A DNA stretch of 64,000 nucleotides from Purshia tridentata (lineage: Eukaryota; Streptophyta; Magnoliopsida; Rosales; Rosaceae), in assembly GCA_003254885.1 (NCBI GenBank), contig QANT01003515.1, positions 1-64,000 of the forward strand, written 5' to 3'. Below are positions 41,324-53,559 of the stretch, piece after piece. The notes under the pieces are model-generated. The model was given only the letters and a program-made list of their open reading frames with translations, searched no databases and was not told the origin of the DNA. The position numbers were made by a program, and so were the translations under genes. Position 1 is the first letter of the stretch, and each line of letters opens with the position of its first letter.

Positions 41324-42615
41324 AGAAGAAAACAAATCTTATGCACTGCAAAAGCTCATTTGAGTGAGAACTTACCTGAATATGAAAATAAAGAGTAAAA
41401 ACGAAGTATTAATTATAGCTATACTAAGAAAATTGAGAATGAACATAATTTTTTAAGCCATTTAACACTGCACATAATATACCCTTCAGTATATTAAGAC
41501 TAAAAAGACAAGAAATTATTGGCTTTAATACCACGCTAAAAGCTTCAAATGAAAAAAGAAAGCATCACAATTTGAAAGACTATATGTTTGGGAGTGAGAA
41601 GATCACAAATGTACAATGATTCAAAATACTATCTTGAAATAAATGGAGAAAAATAAGAAAATAAATGAAATTGGTAATTACGCCTTATTTTGGGAGCTCA
41701 GCAACAGCAACTGCAACTGCAACTAAACATCTCCGCTCAGTTTGAGAAATTGTAAGACTAGGGTATTTCAGTTTTTCCTCGATTTTCCTACAAACCAAAC
41801 AGGCAAGGCAGTAAATCCGAAAACAACGACGAGAAATCGATGTCAGCAACAGAAAGAGGAGGGAATTGTCAGAGTGAAGTGCTCGTACCCGCGCTAAGTC
41901 TATTTTACACGCTGCCACCACACACAGACCCATAGACACACGATATTCAAGTCCAAAGCGGTTACCGAAGCGGTTTCCGAACCAGATTAGGTCGGGTTCA
42001 AGTTTACTCTTTTTTTCCTAAGACAGTTACTCGCGTTTGGTTTTTTTCCGAAGGTAAGAAAAAGATGTGTGGGATAATAAGGAAAAGAAAAAGTAAAAAT
42101 ATGTGTGGTTGGTCCGTAAGAATGAAATGAATAAATTGAGGGATATTTTCTTTTTTGTATGCAAGGTTGAACTTTGAACTCAAGTCCTATTTGGCCTATT
42201 TGATCCAATTTTTAACATTTTGCAATCCTATCGATGGCCAGATAGATAGATAGAGAGAGAAAAGATTGTTTGGTTACAGTTTTTTTTAAGTAAACGTGGG
42301 AGACAAAAATTACATAAAAGAATTGGTCAATAATCAAGAAACAAAATAATTTGATCAAATAAACCCAGAAAGAAAAGTGAAAGCAACCTTAATTTACAAA
42401 TCAAGTATCCAAATGATGTTGTGAGGTTTGAGTTAGGTGGTATTTGATTTAATTTACAACTCACATATCTGCTCAACACATTAGTATATAAACGTAAGTT
42501 GATTCTTTGTTTTCGAAAGTTTACAGGGGGCCATGGCCCCTCTTAGTCCCTTGTAATGTTCCACCCCTGTCCCAGAAGCAACTACCATTACAGCAATATG
42601 GCAGGTGTTTCTTCC
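41324..42615. other. FRS2 leader and FAR1 3' flank
   Basis: A strong acceptor (TTTTCATATTCAG on the minus strand) places the start of the coding exon's 5'UTR at 41375. A further 5'UTR exon should lie near 41.7-41.9 kb. The rest is AT-rich with no gene seen. Confidence 0.5.
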
Positions 42616-45600
42616 TCATGAATGTCTTGAAGCACTGCCATGCAACTGTGCAGATCTCAAATGAGGCTCATCCTGCAATTGGGGATTACAAACCAGTATA
42701 GTAAAACCATAGATAACATCATTTCTGTTTCTTCAAGATATACAGATACATGCCAGAAATTGCAATCAAACCTGCAAGCTGTAATTGAAACTAGTTGATG
42801 GTCGAAAGTCCAATTGCCCCTACGTGATATAAAGCAAAATTTGAGAAAGTTGTCTTACGACATACATATTTTTTAAACAAAATTAAGTGAATTGCATGAA
42901 TATAAAAATACTCAAAAAAACCCACCAGCCCATGAATGCTTTGTTGAGACCCAAAAAACCCATCATGGCTGGGTGCTATTGAATTCAGTTGTCCCTAAAG
43001 CAAAATAAACCCAATTCAATAAATATCATACAGCTGTTTTATAGATATATACTATCTCGTCTGTATGATTCCAAAGCGACTCCTTACATATTAAGGTCAC
43101 AACTATATCAAGAGTTCAAGACTTACCAGGCCCTGCATACTCTGCTGGTTAACATAGTAACTGTCGTGGGGTGGCTCCATTAAGTTCAACTGTACCTGCA
43201 AGGACCAGTTACAAAATGTCATAAATGATAATAGAAAGATGCAAGGTAAAAAATTAAAATAAATGATACGAGAAAATTATATGTTATACCAGTCCATGCA
43301 CATTCTGTTGGGCACCATAGTATCCATTAAGGGCTATGCCGTCTGAGCTTAAATTATCCTACAAGCATGAATCCCCAAATTAAGATAATACCGTAGGAAC
43401 ATGTAATTTTGTTTCCCAGACTTCATCTGAACTATGTAAGTAACTCCAATGTCCAAGATGTTCAGTAGTTAAAGAGACATCAAGGACAGATGTTCTTAAT
43501 ACATATTCAAGGAACATCTGCAAAATCAATCTTTTTTTACTCTTAACACAGAACAGTGAAATTAGATCATAACTAGAATGAAGAAAGGACAAACCATTTG
43601 CTGCAAGCTCTCTTGTGCTTCGACAAGTAAAATATCTTGCTCTGCTTGCACCTGCACTATAGAGCATACTTCAATTAAACTTCTTATTTACATTTGGATC
43701 AAGCAAAATGGTTAAAACAAAGCCATCAGCCATCAACTTCAAAACTGACCTTTCTTTTCCTATTTGTATTTTTCTTCCTACTTGTTTTTGCTGCAAGGCT
43801 TCCTTGATTCTCTTCTTCTGCTTCATGAATACCATGAATATTGCTGCCAAACTCTACCACAGTATTATTAGAGTTATTCACATTCACACAATTCTTCAAA
43901 GCTTCTACAAGTGTGCGAAAGGCAATATTATAAGTCTCTTCAGATAATGATCCTTCTTCACTCAATTCGATGGCTCGTTTACATAAATCATTGTAGCGTT
44001 GTACCCTAGTCTGTGCTCGCTCTGTTTCTTCAACCATTGATTGCGTGATTTTTGCATCTTTGGTCCACCTCTTCATAATATAATGGGGTGGGATGCTTGA
44101 AAGTCCACAAATTTGGAGAACAATGAGTGCATGTCGACAAAGGAAACCTTTGTACTCAAACAGACGACAGGAACAAGAAACCTCCGACTTTGTTTCATTC
44201 CAGGTTATCATAAATTCTTCATCCTTCTCACAGTCTTGAACTCTGAATGTGGTAGTTGTTCCATCTTCGTGTTCCTTCTTTGGCTGGCAGCCAACTACAC
44301 CTAAAACCTCAACTTGGAACTTTTTGAATACGGCATGCGTGTAAAGTGTTGACATTTGTTTTTCCCAAGGAGAAGGAGATTTTAATGCAGGCTGTTTGTG
44401 CCATGTATCAAAATCTGCAATTGCTTCCTCTTCATACCTACTTTGTAGAATTGTCCCATATTGTTTCACAAACTCTTTCAGAGTAATTTTCTTGTGTATG
44501 TATTTGTCAAAGAAAGAGTTCATACTTTCAGAACGCTGAGTTGTACACATTCCAGCTAAAAATGCATCTCCCATATAAGTAGGCACCCATCTTTTCCGAT
44601 CTTCATACAGCGACCTAATCCATTCGTCATCTTGAAGTTCAAATCTGGTAACCATTTTCCACCATCGCAAGTCAAACTGTTCATCTGTAAATGACTTAAA
44701 AATACACTTGTGAAACTTTGGCAAGAAATTCTCATTCCGTTTGATTACATGAGCAAGAGTTTCAGGGATCTTTTCCATTATATTCCAAAGTGAAAAGCAA
44801 TGACGTGCACCTGGAAAGACTTCATCAATGGCCTCCTTCAAGGTTTTGTCTTGATCAGTGATAATCACTTTAGGAACTTGCCCACCCATTGCTCTAAGCC
44901 ATGTCTTCAACAACCATACAAATGTTGATTTAGTCTCATCTACAACCAGCGCACAACCAAGCAACATTGACTGAAAGTGGTGGTTCACTCCAACAAAAGG
45001 AGCAAAAGGAAACTTATCAGTAAATTTGATATAGGAGGTATCAAAAGAGACAACATCGTTAAAACTCCTATAATCGCTCCGACTTTTTGCATCGACCCAA
45101 AACAAATTTCTCACACACTGCTCTTCATTCAAATCTATAGCATAGAAGAAACTGGGATTCTCCTTCTGGATACGCTTAAAATATTGAAGCATTACTTGAG
45201 CATCTCCCTCATCCAAACCCAAGTCTCGGCATTTATCAAACTGATACTTTGTGTCAGTATGAAGAAAACCAGTATTTTGACACCCACCAGATTGTCTGGA
45301 CATCTCAACATACATCTTTCTAGTCCTTTCACTAACTGCATGCAAAATGTCAATATTATTCTTTTCAGCTAACTTTACATTCCTATGAATCCGAAAATGA
45401 TATGCTAGAGCAGGTAAAAGCTCATGATTATGCTCCTTTATGAATTCATGAATAATCCACTTTCCATCTGCCCTTCTTTTCACATGCATGCTGGCTTTGC
45501 AGTCCGTCTTTTTCACAGTTGGTCGACGACTAGTCCCACTATCAGATTCTGGTGTGACTCCATATCTTGAACATGCAAATTTGGCATCAATAAATTCTTT

Positions 45601-45870
45601 TGATTTCTTTGAACGCCGACTGTTTTTTATTGAAGTTGTGAATCCCATAGACTTTGCATATTCTTGATAGAATGAGTATGCTGCCTCATGTGATTCAAAT
45701 TCGATGCCATTACATGGTTCAAAATCTGCATCCCCCTCAAAGACTTGAATGTCCCTTTTAGGAGAACTAATGACCGCACTACCTCTAGTCTGCACTTCAT
45801 CCACAACAGCAACCATACTCACATTTTCATTTACTCTACCAACACTCATATTGTCTTGACCATCCACCAT
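42616..45870 (-). CDS. FAR1: FAR1 transcription factor (domesticated MULE transposase)
   Basis: A large exon (43750-45870, 707 codons) plus six short phase-0 exons, 43595-43651, 43290-43358, 43127-43195, 42926-42994, 42772-42819 and 42616-42672, give 829 residues. FAR1 with FHY3 activates FHY1/FHL so that phytochrome A enters the nucleus in far-red light; the pair also acts in clock, chlorophyll and stress control. Seen here: C2H2 FAR1 domain (about 62-152), the diagnostic insert ALAYHFRIHRNVKLAEK, a MULE core with Asp277, Asp339 and Glu448 all kept, and SWIM Cys566, Cys568, Cys578, His580. An RKRK basic run precedes the tail of repeated GQLNS/GYYG/QQS units. The HCFSLWN motif has Asn363 where relatives carry His. 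A 5'UTR intron is likely at 45979-46754. Confidence 0.95.
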
Positions 45871-47057
45871 TGTTTCAACAAAATTTTGACTTCTATCCTT
45901 GAAGTTTAGCTAAAAGTAGTTTCTTCTTTGTTTCGGAGAAGAAACTCCAATCCTTCCAACAGACCATCATAATAATACCTAAAAGGGAAAAGGGTGTAAT
46001 ACCAGTTAGAACATATCAGTTTAAAGACTAGAAAATGTTGTAATGTATCTTAAATCTTATACAAATTTTAAAACCAAAATAAGATGAAAGAAAACAAAAA
46101 ACTACTGCCACTTGAGAAAGCAAGTGTGCTAATATTTAGCACTCTCTTATGGTGATGCAAAACACGGGTGATAGCACTAAGTAAGCCTTAACAAGTACAA
46201 ACAACACCATTTCCATCACTATTGGCACATAACAAAATACACCTCTCCTACCAAGTACATATAAACATAGTCAGCCTAGTTCAAACATCAAGCAGCAATT
46301 GCCTATATATTTCAAATGTAATTACAGTATAAGCTAAAACAGTTTGAGGTAAACAGAGCGTGTTATTTTGTCTATGACAGTAATACAGTTCCACAGCAAT
46401 TTTATTTACTAATTCTTGACTATTTTAGGTCCATTCTTCGATTCCACATAACAAATATTCCATCACATTGTGATTATTTAATACCCAATAAGAAAAGTAT
46501 AGTTCTTTTTTAGCTCTGCTTGGCAACAAAGAAAGCTGAGGACATGAAAAGAAAGTGTAAAGTCTAGACCTTTAGCTTGGAAAAGAAAAAAATACCATAT
46601 GATCCAAATTATTAACTCCATTTTTTCCTTTTCCCGCGATTTCTCAGCAACCAAACAGGCCATATTACGAATTTTTCAACAAAACCAACAAATTTGAATA
46701 AATTCGGAAAACAGAAGAAGGAAGTAAAATACGGAGTTAAAAGGAGAGAGAAACCTCAGGTGAAGACGACAGAATCACAGAACGCACGGAAGATGAAAGC
46801 CGCGGCGAGTGTAGTTTTCCGCGAGTGGGCGAGAGCGTTCGAGTTTGGAAAGGCTTAGGGTTTGATCTTCACTCGCTCACTCGCCAAAAGAATTGGGGAT
46901 CTGACAGGATCTGGCTAATTCCACTCGCCTTTCACACACGCTCTATTTTTCCTTCTCTCGCTCTGCCTTCTCGGCGCGTCAGTGTTTTCTTATCTGGCGA
47001 TTTGATTTATGATTATGGTTTAAATTGCGTTAATATCTGCTTCAGGCCACACGCGTA
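45871..47057. other. FAR1 5' leader and promoter
   Basis: On the minus strand a donor (CTGAG|GTTTCTC, exon ending 46755) and an acceptor (CCTTTTAG|GTATT, exon starting 45978) suggest a 776-base 5'UTR intron. The GC-richer sequence near 46780-46850 is probably the first exon. Confidence 0.55.
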
Positions 47058-47064
47058 GCGCGTG
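47058..47064. promoter_or_regulatory. FHY3/FAR1-binding motif upstream of FAR1
   Basis: GCGCGTG, reverse complement of CACGCGC, within CACACGCGTAGCGCGTG, about 0.25 kb upstream of the inferred FAR1 first exon. Inference from motif. Confidence 0.45.
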
Positions 47065-48117
47065 ATTGGTTAAATTATCAAAAGTGCTTATATTAATCAA
47101 TTAATCGGGCATCCACTTTTTTACAACACCGTTAAATTATAAAAAAATTTAAAAAAACAATTTCTACCTTCCATTATTCTTGTAATTTTTTTATTATACC
47201 AATTCAAGCACTCAGCTACTAAACATTATTCTCATGGCTTTAACTATTATTTCATCCACCCATTCTTTCATAATTCTTTTCTCATAAACCTTAATTCTAC
47301 TCTACCATGTTACCAAAATTTAAAATCAATGATACTATTTAGTTGATACACATATATCTATTAAAATGTATGATTATTCTATTCCTAAACCTTTTGATTG
47401 ATTTATTTATTTATAGTTTTAAATCAAGAATTTATTATATTTTATTGTTTATTTTTATTTAGAAATTGAATATTGATCTACCAAAAAAAAGAAATTAAAT
47501 ATTAATCATAAGGATTTACTTTGGAATTTAGGAATGAATTATAAGATAGGTATAAGTTTCTTTTTCTTCTATTTAAAAAAAGATGGGTGGGCGAAATGAT
47601 AGTTAAGGGGGCTGAAAAAAGTGTTTAGTAAGTGGTTATTTGAGTTGATATAGCAAAGATATAAGAATAATGGAAGGGGTGAAGAATGTTTTTATTTTTA
47701 AAAAATTTAATGGTAGGTATAAAATAAAGTGAGTGAGGAAATAAGATATGAGGGTGAAAATATAAACACTCTTTATCAATTGGAATATTTTATTTTTTTT
47801 TAATAGTCTCAATATAAATGAATATGAAAATTTTAATCTGATTGAAAGGACTTTACATAAAAAAATTACCACCGTTTTTGGCATTTTTGGGGCAACAACT
47901 GTTTGTCAGTCTTATTTTATAAAAATTATTATATATGATTATAACACTATAATACATAATGCTAACGTGTAAGCAATCTACTCAAATCGTTGAATCGACC
48001 AACATACGATTACACCAAGTGTAAACAATTGTGAACTATTGATTGAGGTTGATTTTATTGTATGAGTGGGTCAACAGTTATGGATTTGTTTAATAAATCA
48101 ACTTGGATTGAAAGAGT
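47065..48117. other. Intergenic AT-rich DNA
   Basis: No gene or named element is seen between the FAR1 promoter and the hAT element. Confidence 0.5.
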
Positions 48118-48125
48118 ATTACAGC

Positions 48126-49754
48126 CAAGGAGTTAAATTTCGGTTCTGTGGAAATTTTCGATGGAAATTTTAAATTTCGACAGAAATTAAACGGAAATGA
48201 TGGAAATTACTATTNTTTCGACAGAAATTAAATGGAAATGACGGAAATTACTATTAAAATACGGAAATTTTGAATGATACTTTATCATATGTTTATTTAA
48301 CATATTATCTACTACTAGGAAATTACTATTAAAATACGGAAATTTTGAATGATACCTTATCATATGTTTATTTAACATATTATCTACTACTTTGATAAAA
48401 AACATTGAAGAAACCAAATTATATAATGGATTTCATGTGATATAAGATGAATATAATGCGCGCTAGAGACAAATACNGCTGGAGACAAATACTGTACAAA
48501 AAATGGTTCACTAATTAATAATTACATATGTTTTATTGAATAAATGCCTTAGTTTTATTTATACTATAATTTTGAATCATAAATTAAACATAAATAATCA
48601 TATAATAACTTGAACTGAATTTTATTAAGAATGTTAATTTATTGGTTATGGACTGAAAAAGCTTAAAGAAAAGTTGAGTTGTGAGACCTAAGAAAATTTT
48701 TTTAAATTGATATGGAGACAACAACAAGTTTTGAAGATTCATGGAATATTATTTGAGGTTATGATTTTTGTTATGTGCATTATTTAAGGTTTGGAGATTC
48801 TTGGAGTGGAGACAAAATAAATGTTTGGAGATTCTTAGATATTTATTTGAGGTTATAAGGATTTTTGAAGAATTAATTTAAGTAATTAAATATTTATAGA
48901 AGTTATTGAGAATTATTTAGAAACATATAAATTAAATTGAATGAGGTATGGGTAATTAAAATTTGAAGTTAAGGTGATAAAAATGGTACAAGATGAGAGG
49001 AACCCATAGGAATCATCGGAACATTTTTGGACTCTGATCTTTGATTGGTGATTTATTTAAAGATTTGGACGAGTATACCCTTAATATAAAAGTTTGGATT
49101 TAAGAGGAAATAATTAAATTGTATCTTTATAAATTATGATTTTGGCATTACTGGATAGAACTCGAACTCACGAGCATGTAGGCGAAAACGGATTGCGAAT
49201 CCGAGTTACGTAGCTCAAATTACAAATATTTGAAGCATAAGGGCAAAATGGTAATTGCAGGTTAGATCAGGTCTTCTTCTTCTTCCCCGAGCACTCTCTC
49301 TCCTCTGCACTTTCTCTCTCTCTCCTCTTTTTTGACCAAACTTTGATCGCTTATATCTCTCTCATCTGAGCTCCGATTCCAGCGATTTTGGTGTCGTTAG
49401 AAAGCTATCGACGACGCCTTTCCACTGGTGGTTTCAGATCACTCATCCGACCATCCACAAAGACGCAGCGATGGAAAACCAGTCACGACTTCCAGCCCGC
49501 GATCTCCCATTTCCGGCCACGACGAGACCCCAAACCACCCAAGATCTCTTCCTCTTGCCGAGCTAGACCTCATGGTACCCTTCTCTTGCCTTAACAACCA
49601 ACCAAAAAGTCATCAATTTGGGTTTTTTATTGAGATGTGAGTAATGGATGAAATTTCGCCGAAAAATTAATAAGGTAGTGTTAAAATTTCCATACCCCCA
49701 AAAAACGAAATTTTCGGCAAAATTTTACCAAAAATTTCGAAATTTAACACCATG
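48126..49754. mobile_element. Non-autonomous hAT-like DNA transposon
   Basis: A 1629-base element with terminal inverted repeats CAAGGAGTTAAATTTCG (left) and CATGGTGTTAAATTTCG (right end read as reverse complement), two mismatches in 17. It is flanked by identical 8-base target duplications ATTACAGC at 48118-48125 and 49755-49762, the hallmark of the hAT superfamily. Subterminal GGAAATT-type repeats fit hAT ends. No transposase frame exists, so it needs an outside enzyme. A CT-rich, GC-richer block at about 49260-49600 with short open frames may be captured foreign sequence. Single Ns at 48215 and 48477 sit inside local repeats. Confidence 0.85.
48243..48391. repeat. 75-base tandem duplication inside the hAT element
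   Basis: Units 48243-48317 and 48318-48391 are nearly identical. A third partial relation lies across the N at 48215. Confidence 0.9.
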
Positions 49755-49762
49755 ATTACAGC

Positions 49763-50395
49763 TTACAAGTAAATACGCAAAGGGATCAAAAGTCAAAAGG
49801 TTGATAGTAAGATCGACAATTGGGCCCTAGACCAAGGCTTTCCTGGAATGCAATAGTTCACTCTCAAAAAAAGAAGCAAACTCCATAGTCAATTCAACAC
49901 CCACGCGCCCCACAATTATCTCAAACAAATTAAAAAGTAAAAAGATTAAAAGGAAATTGTATTTGGCAATTTGGCATTACTACTAGTGTTAAAGGGCAAT
50001 GGACTAGAAACAAGTTTTTCTGATTTGAACTAACCCTAAGAGGCTAAGTAATCAGATCTACAATAATACAACAGCCTTTACAAGGATATGAACCCTGCTC
50101 AAATTTTCTTCCGACTACCAATGAGATCACATATAAAAAGATAACAACAGCCTACTCTATCTTGTCTTATTATACAGGTGCCAACGAGGAGGTTGTCCGT
50201 TGTAATCCTTCTGTCCTCAAGCATGATACGTTTCATTTTTTAACAGGAGAGATTATCTTCAGTAGATCCCCCTTAACCTACATAATAATTCATTCAAATC
50301 AGTTCTACATTTCAAGCAAAAATTTAGCTAATTTCCAAAATATTAAATAAATATCCATTTCGATGGCAAGATACCAACACTGAGAAATGTGTTGC
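49763..50395. other. 3' flank of FHY3
   Basis: No gene is seen; it probably contains the FHY3 3'UTR. Confidence 0.5.
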
Positions 50396-53300
50396 TTAAG
50401 CATGTCTTGATGCATCATCATGCAATGGAGCCGTTCTAACATTAGGGTCATCCTGGCATGAGGAGAAAACTATTGTAGGACAATTCAAGTAAAAATATAG
50501 ATTTCTGAAAGTAATTAGCTCCATGTCTAGGAAACTAACCCGAATGCCATAAGCGAAACCAGTTGGTGTTCGGAAAAAATCCATCTGTCCCTGCAAGCAT
50601 AATGCCGCAAATTATAACAGGCAACAATTTGAATGTGGTCATAGGCTAAACATTTTCGTTATCATCATTGGGTACTATACCATCCCATGCATGCTCTGCT
50701 GAGCACTGTAATAACCATCATGGCTTGGGGCTATAGAGTTCAGTTGTCCCTACAAGTATGAAACCCAAATCTCAAAGTTAGATCAATTATGTTGCAGCAT
50801 CTTATACTCATTTTAATGGTTATAACTTACAAGCCCCTGGATGGTCTGTTGATTCCCATAGTAATTTTCCCGTGTAGGTGCCATTAAGTTCAATTGAACC
50901 TGCCAAAAAGAGGCACAGAATGAAAATAAGAAAAAGAGAAAGGAAAAGAACAATAACTATTCATTGCATTAGTAAATGAAGGAATGTCATACCATTCCTT
51001 GAACACTCTGTTGTGCACCATAATAGCCATCAAGGGTTACTGCTCTTGAGCTTAATTTGTCCTACAAAATAAGATTCCAATTACAAAATGTTACCATAGT
51101 CAATTAACTCTATTCAAATAAACTCTAAGAAATTTTTGATTTATAATACTGTTGCAGAACACGATATGCACACAGATTATGTAACCTAATCTAAACAATA
51201 TTTGATTTTCATGAAAGATAAAAAATCATAGGACAAGACAAACCATTTGTTGCAAGCTATCTTGTGCCCCCACAGTCATAACATCAGTCTCAGAGTTCAC
51301 CTGCAATTATTTAGAAAGTCATCTTTAAGGAACATAACTATAATAACATTAAACATTCAGTCACTATCAACAACAAACCTTTCTTTTCTTTGTTGGATTC
51401 TTTTTTTTATTTGTCTTGCTCATACTTCTATTTTGATTATCGTCTTCAATGCAAAGCAAACCATGATTGGCAGATGTACCAGCTTCTATCAGACTCTTAC
51501 TAGAATTATTTACACTCAAACAATTTCCAAAAGCTTCTTCTAGAGCACGACATGCAATACTGTAACTCTCCTGAGACAGAGATCCTTCCTCAATCACTTT
51601 CATTGCCCGTTGACATAAATCATTAAATTTTTGCACCCTGGATAGTACATGGTCAGATTCTTCTCCCACCAAATGCCTGCTCTTTGCATCTTTTGTCCAG
51701 CGTTTTAATATATATTGAGATGGGATTGCAGAAAGGCCACACATTTGGAGAACGATCAATGCATGTCTACAAAGATAACCTTTGTATTCAAATAAGCAGC
51801 ATAAACAAGAAACTTCTGACTTCATTTCACTCCATGTTACAATGAAATCTTGATTCTTTTCAAGATCTTGCACTCTGAAAGTAGTGCTTGTCTCATCTTG
51901 TCTTTCCCTTTTAGGATGACAAGCAACTGCACCTAAAACCTCAACTTGAAATTTCTTGAACACTGCATGTGTGTACATCCCTGAGACACTCTTCTCCAAA
52001 GGCGAAGGAGACCTCAAAGTGGGCTGTTTGCTCCATGTATCAGAATCTGCTTTGGCTTCTTCTTCATACCTATCTAGTAGAATTGCTTCATACTGTTTCA
52101 GGAACTCTTGTACAGTAGTCTTCTTATGCACATACTTATCAAAGAAGGAGTTCACACTCTCAGAACGCTGAACTGCAGACATCCCAGCCAAACAAACATC
52201 CCTCAGGTATGTTGGCACCCACTGTTTTCGATCTTCATAAAATAACTGAGTCCATTCATCCTCTTTGAGTTCAAATTTATCAAGAATTTTCCACCATCTT
52301 TTTTCAAACTCTTCATTTGTCCGTGACCTGTAGATGCATTTTTCAAATTTCACCATAAAATTTTCATGCCGTTTAATTACATGGCCAAGATTTTCAGAAA
52401 CCTTCCCCAAAATATGCCACAAACAAAAACAATGATGAGCATTTGGAAAGACCTCTGAGATAACTGACTTTATTGATTTGTCATGGTCAGTGATTATTAC
52501 TTTCGGAGCTTGTCCACCCATAGCTTTTAACCACGTCTGCATTAGCCAAGAAAATGTTGTTGCACTTTCATCTGATACCAAAGCACATCCTAGCAGCACA
52601 AATTGATAGTGTTGATTCACCCCGACAAATAAAACAAGAGGCATTTTATATTTGTTCCTAATATAGGTGGTATCAAAAGACACTACATCACTGAAATTGA
52701 TGTAGTCATGCCTACTTTTGGCATCAACCCAAAACAAACTTTTGAGACGCTGATCTTCACCCAAATCTATTGCATAGAAAAAATTGGAATTCATATTCTG
52801 CATCTGCATCAAAAAGTCAAGCAAAATCTTCAAATCTCCTGCCTCTAATGTCAAATTCCGACCTTTATCAAATGGATTTTTGGGATCATTTTTTAGACCA
52901 ACCACATTTTTGTATTCAGCAAATTGTCTAGCCATTGCAGCATACATCTTTCTTGTTTGTTCACTGACCGCTTGGGCTGGTAAAAGTTCATGGTTATGCT
53001 CCTTCACAAAATTATGTATTACCCATTTCCCATCTGGTCTTCTCTTCACATGCATGCTAGCTTTGCAGTCTGTCTTTGAACATGATCGCCGGCCAGTTGC
53101 ATTTTCTGGGTCTTGCTTGTTCTGTCTGGATCGTGGTCTATTATAGGATTTGTCATACTCACGCTTGGTCCCATATCTCGAACAAGCAAATTTTGCATCA
53201 ATAAATTCTCTTGATGTCTTCGAACGGCGGCTATTTTGGATTGCAGTGTTGAACCCCATAGAACGAGCATACTCCTGATAGAAAGAGTATGCTTCCCCAT

Positions 53301-53559
53301 GTGATTCAAATTCCATACCAAAAAGTGGCTCAAGATTTGTATCCTCTTTAAAGACTACCATATGATCCATATCTGCCGTAGCTGAATTCAAATCCCCACC
53401 ATTTTCCACATGTACCTCATCTCTAATTTCCACAATATTTCCACTCTCAATATCTCCATTATGCAGTTTTTCTTCATGTTCCAACATGTTATCAATTAGA
53501 TTTGGTTCTCCATCTTCTTTATCATGTTCACCAGAAGGCAGTCGAAGATCTATGTCCAT
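50396..53559 (-). CDS. FHY3: FHY3 transcription factor (domesticated MULE transposase)
   Basis: A large exon (51379-53559, 727 codons) and six short phase-0 exons, 51244-51300, 50993-51061, 50831-50899, 50681-50749, 50540-50590 and 50396-50452, give 850 residues. FHY3 is the main activator of FHY1/FHL in phytochrome A signalling. The N-terminus [10 protein letters not shown] and the C-terminus [18 protein letters not shown] match Arabidopsis FHY3 as I recall it. Parts: C2H2 FAR1 domain (Cys126, Cys165, His188, His190), MULE core with Asp296, Asp358 and Glu467, HCFCLWH at 376-382, SWIM Cys585, Cys587, Cys597, His599, and a [10 protein letters not shown] nuclear signal. The catalytic-type triad looks whole although the protein acts as a regulator. 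A 5'UTR intron of about 2.25 kb is inferred. Confidence 0.96.

Noticed and set aside
49388-49640. Overlapping short frames as a real gene between FAR1 and FHY3
   Set aside because: They lie inside the hAT element, overlap in two registers and show no recognisable domain.
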